Shown: piece by piece, positions 6,352 through 7,209 of the stretch
Layout of the letters: each line of letters opens with the position of its first letter
Numbering within the stretch: the first letter of the stretch is position 1
NCBI GenBank assembly: GCA_002938075.1
Contig: PTLK01000094.1
Coordinates: 1 to 7,209 of the forward strand
Reading direction: 5' to 3'
DNA from: Alphaproteobacteria bacterium MarineAlpha3_Bin3
Lineage (GTDB): Bacteria; Pseudomonadota; Alphaproteobacteria; Rhodospirillales; Casp-alpha2
Length of the DNA stretch: 7,209 nt
Translations under genes and position numbers: made by a program
The notes under the pieces: generated by a model
Databases searched by the model: none
What the model was told of the DNA's origin: nothing
Seen by the model: the letters and a program-made list of their open reading frames with translations, nothing else

Positions 6352-6447
6352 AATGTCCGCTTCGGGTCAGGACCGGACTTTAGCGCCGGTCCTGAAATTG
6401 GTCCGCTCTGCGGGGTAGAGCGGACATTATGGCACCAGATGTCTGCT
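6352..6447 (+). repeat. Structured intergenic repeat, copy C, with two perfect hairpins
   Basis: This is the best-preserved copy. Hairpin 1: TCAGGACCGG (6367-6376) pairs perfectly with CCGGTCCTGA (6386-6395). Hairpin 2: GTCCGCTCT (6401-6409) pairs perfectly with AGAGCGGAC (6417-6425). The whole is bounded by a 10-base inverted repeat, AATGTCCGCT (6352-6361) and AGCGGACATT (6419-6428), whose right arm overlaps hairpin 2, so the two foldings exclude each other. It starts 24 bases after the DUF4864 stop. No T run follows either hairpin. Confidence 0.88.
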
Positions 6448-6496
6448 GTTCACCCAAAAGCGGTCGTGAAGCGTCTGGGCCCGTGACTTCTGTTCC

Positions 6497-6528
6497 TAGC
6501 CAGGAGGGGACATGCAGGTGAGGATTGG
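6497..6528 (+). repeat. Repeat D2 and right copy of the direct repeat
   Basis: Bases 6497-6513 repeat D1 exactly. 6506-6528 also match 6319-6345 in three blocks. Here AGGAGG is followed after five bases by ATG (6512), the pattern of a good translation start. It opens only a 49-codon frame (6512-6661) that runs into the Sel1 gene in another frame and resembles nothing I know. Confidence 0.65.
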
Positions 6529-6602
6529 GGTCCCGACAATGGGGCTCGCGGAATACTCTGTTGAGAAAACCTTTTTAAGACTTAGCCAACGAGATATTAC
6601 AT

Positions 6603-7040
6603 ATGGGAATGAAAGGCTTCCTATCTATAATCGTCGGCTTTGTCTTCAAACCCGCTTTTGAAGCCGCTGAGAAAGGCGCTAAGCAGGGCAATCCCTTCGA
6701 GCAATTCAACCTCGGCTTAATGTACTACAAAGGCCGCGGCACGGCGCAGGACTACACGAAGGCGGTGAATTGGTGGCGACGGGCCGCCGAGCAAGACTTC
6801 GCCGAAGCCCTGAATAACCTCGGTATGATGTACGGCAACGGCGACGGCGTTGCGCAGGACTATGTGCAGGCGCATAAGTGGTTCGACCTCGCGGCCTCGC
6901 GCCACCCGCCGGGCAGGAAACGCCGCAATTCCGTGCGTGACCGCGACTTCCTGGCCAGGAAAATGACCGCCGCCCAGATTACGGAGGCGCAGCGGCTGGC
7001 CGGAGAATGGAGGGCGGCATTCGGGAAGCGGGAGAATTAG
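6603..7040 (+). CDS. Small Sel1-repeat (TPR-like) protein
   Basis: This 145-residue protein has two clear Sel1-like repeats: roughly 30-66 (QFNLGLMYYKGRGTAQDY...AVNWWRRAAEQ) and 67-102 (ALNNLGMMYGNGDGVAQDY...AHKWFDLAAS). A C-terminal helix, ARKMTAAQITEAQRLAGEW (118-136), is frequent in short alphaproteobacterial Sel1 proteins. Such alpha-alpha repeats mediate protein-protein contacts; no partner is indicated. Residues 5-16 are hydrophobic (GFLSIIVGFVF), but the segment is short, has no clear cleavage site and runs straight into repeat-like sequence. The usual leading part of this family, a longer signal peptide or first repeat, therefore seems shortened. An in-frame TAA at 6576 limits extension. 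ATG 6603 has a poor ribosome binding site, and ATG 6609 is an alternative. Confidence 0.87.
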   Translation: MGMKGFLSIIVGFVFKPAFEAAEKGAKQGNPFEQFNLGLMYYKGRGTAQDYTKAVNWWRRAAEQDFAEALNNLGMMYGNGDGVAQDYVQAHKWFDLAASRHPPGRKRRNSVRDRDFLARKMTAAQITEAQRLAGEWRAAFGKREN

Positions 7041-7200
7041 TAGCGGCGGCTAATGCAGACGCAAATCAACTGGTGACCGGGGGGGCCTTTAGACCGTTGG
7101 GGCACTCCCTGCCCGCCCATGCCCTCGAGCCCGGCAAACATCAAGGATAGGTTCCAACGAAAAGGCCTTGACCGAACGCAAACCCGTCACCCAAGATTAC

Positions 7201-7209
7201 GGAGGAGGT
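7201..7209 (+). promoter_or_regulatory. Consensus Shine-Dalgarno at the window edge
   Basis: GGAGGAGGT contains the full AGGAGGT complement of the 16S rRNA 3' end. A plus-strand gene probably begins within about ten bases beyond the window. The 7041-7200 stretch before it shows no gene, clear terminator or convincing promoter. Confidence 0.5.

Noticed and set aside
4621..6447. Repeats as integron attC sites between gene cassettes
   Set aside because: Gene-repeat-gene spacing is suggestive, but the repeats lack the paired RYYYAAC and GTTRRRY end boxes, and no integrase is present. Copy B has CCCTAAC by chance only at one end.
4621..6447. CRISPR-like repeats
   Set aside because: Copies are about 640 to 1,100 bases apart, diverged, and separated by real genes; there are no spacers or cas genes.
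6976..7205. AGATTACGGAGG occurring twice (6976-6987 and 7194-7205)
   Set aside because: Twelve bases, one copy inside the Sel1 coding sequence and the other at a ribosome binding site; most likely coincidence.

Overview
The window reads as chromosomal DNA of a GC-rich alphaproteobacterium, probably Rhodospirillales-like. This rests on base composition and on gene types I associate with that group: a CHCC zinc-finger protein of the NDUFS6 type and a DUF4864 protein. It is an inference from remembered families, not from a search.

Left half (1-3738, minus strand). Read in the direction of transcription, the order is: an ABC-2-type ATP-binding protein, a lipoprotein alpha/beta hydrolase, the A and B subunits of a 3-oxoacid/3-oxoadipate-type CoA-transferase, then tRNA-Arg(CCG) with its own intrinsic terminator. 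ABC/hydrolase and A/B subunits overlap by 8 and 4 bases, so each pair is probably translationally coupled. The CoA-transferase pair follows the hydrolase after about 75 bases and could share its transcript. A 59-codon CHCC zinc-finger gene starts divergently at 3841, about 100 bases from the ABC start.

Right half (4021-7209, plus strand). Four small unrelated genes lie here: a VOC (glyoxalase-fold) protein, an aldo/keto reductase, an exported DUF4864 protein and a Sel1-repeat protein. The gaps between them are 166 to 274 bases. They show no common pathway.

The most unusual feature is a family of structured repeats in these gaps. A 55-base unit can be aligned without gaps at three places (4621, 5729, 6373), always in the same orientation and at or just after the 3' end of a gene. 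The copy at 6352-6428 can form two perfect hairpins, or alternatively one long-range pairing. The first copy contains the stop codon and last residues of the VOC gene. A separate 17-base exact repeat lies upstream of the VOC and Sel1 genes, and an imperfect direct repeat flanks the third structured copy. These look like remnants of a dispersed, hairpin-forming intergenic element. They are not integron attC sites and not CRISPR.

I see no transposase, integrase, phage gene, CRISPR array, defence system or biosynthetic cluster. No stretch longer than 300 bases lacks a gene. The gaps at 4021-4268, 5662-5902 and 6329-6602 hold the repeats, and 7041-7209 holds only a consensus ribosome binding site at its very end.
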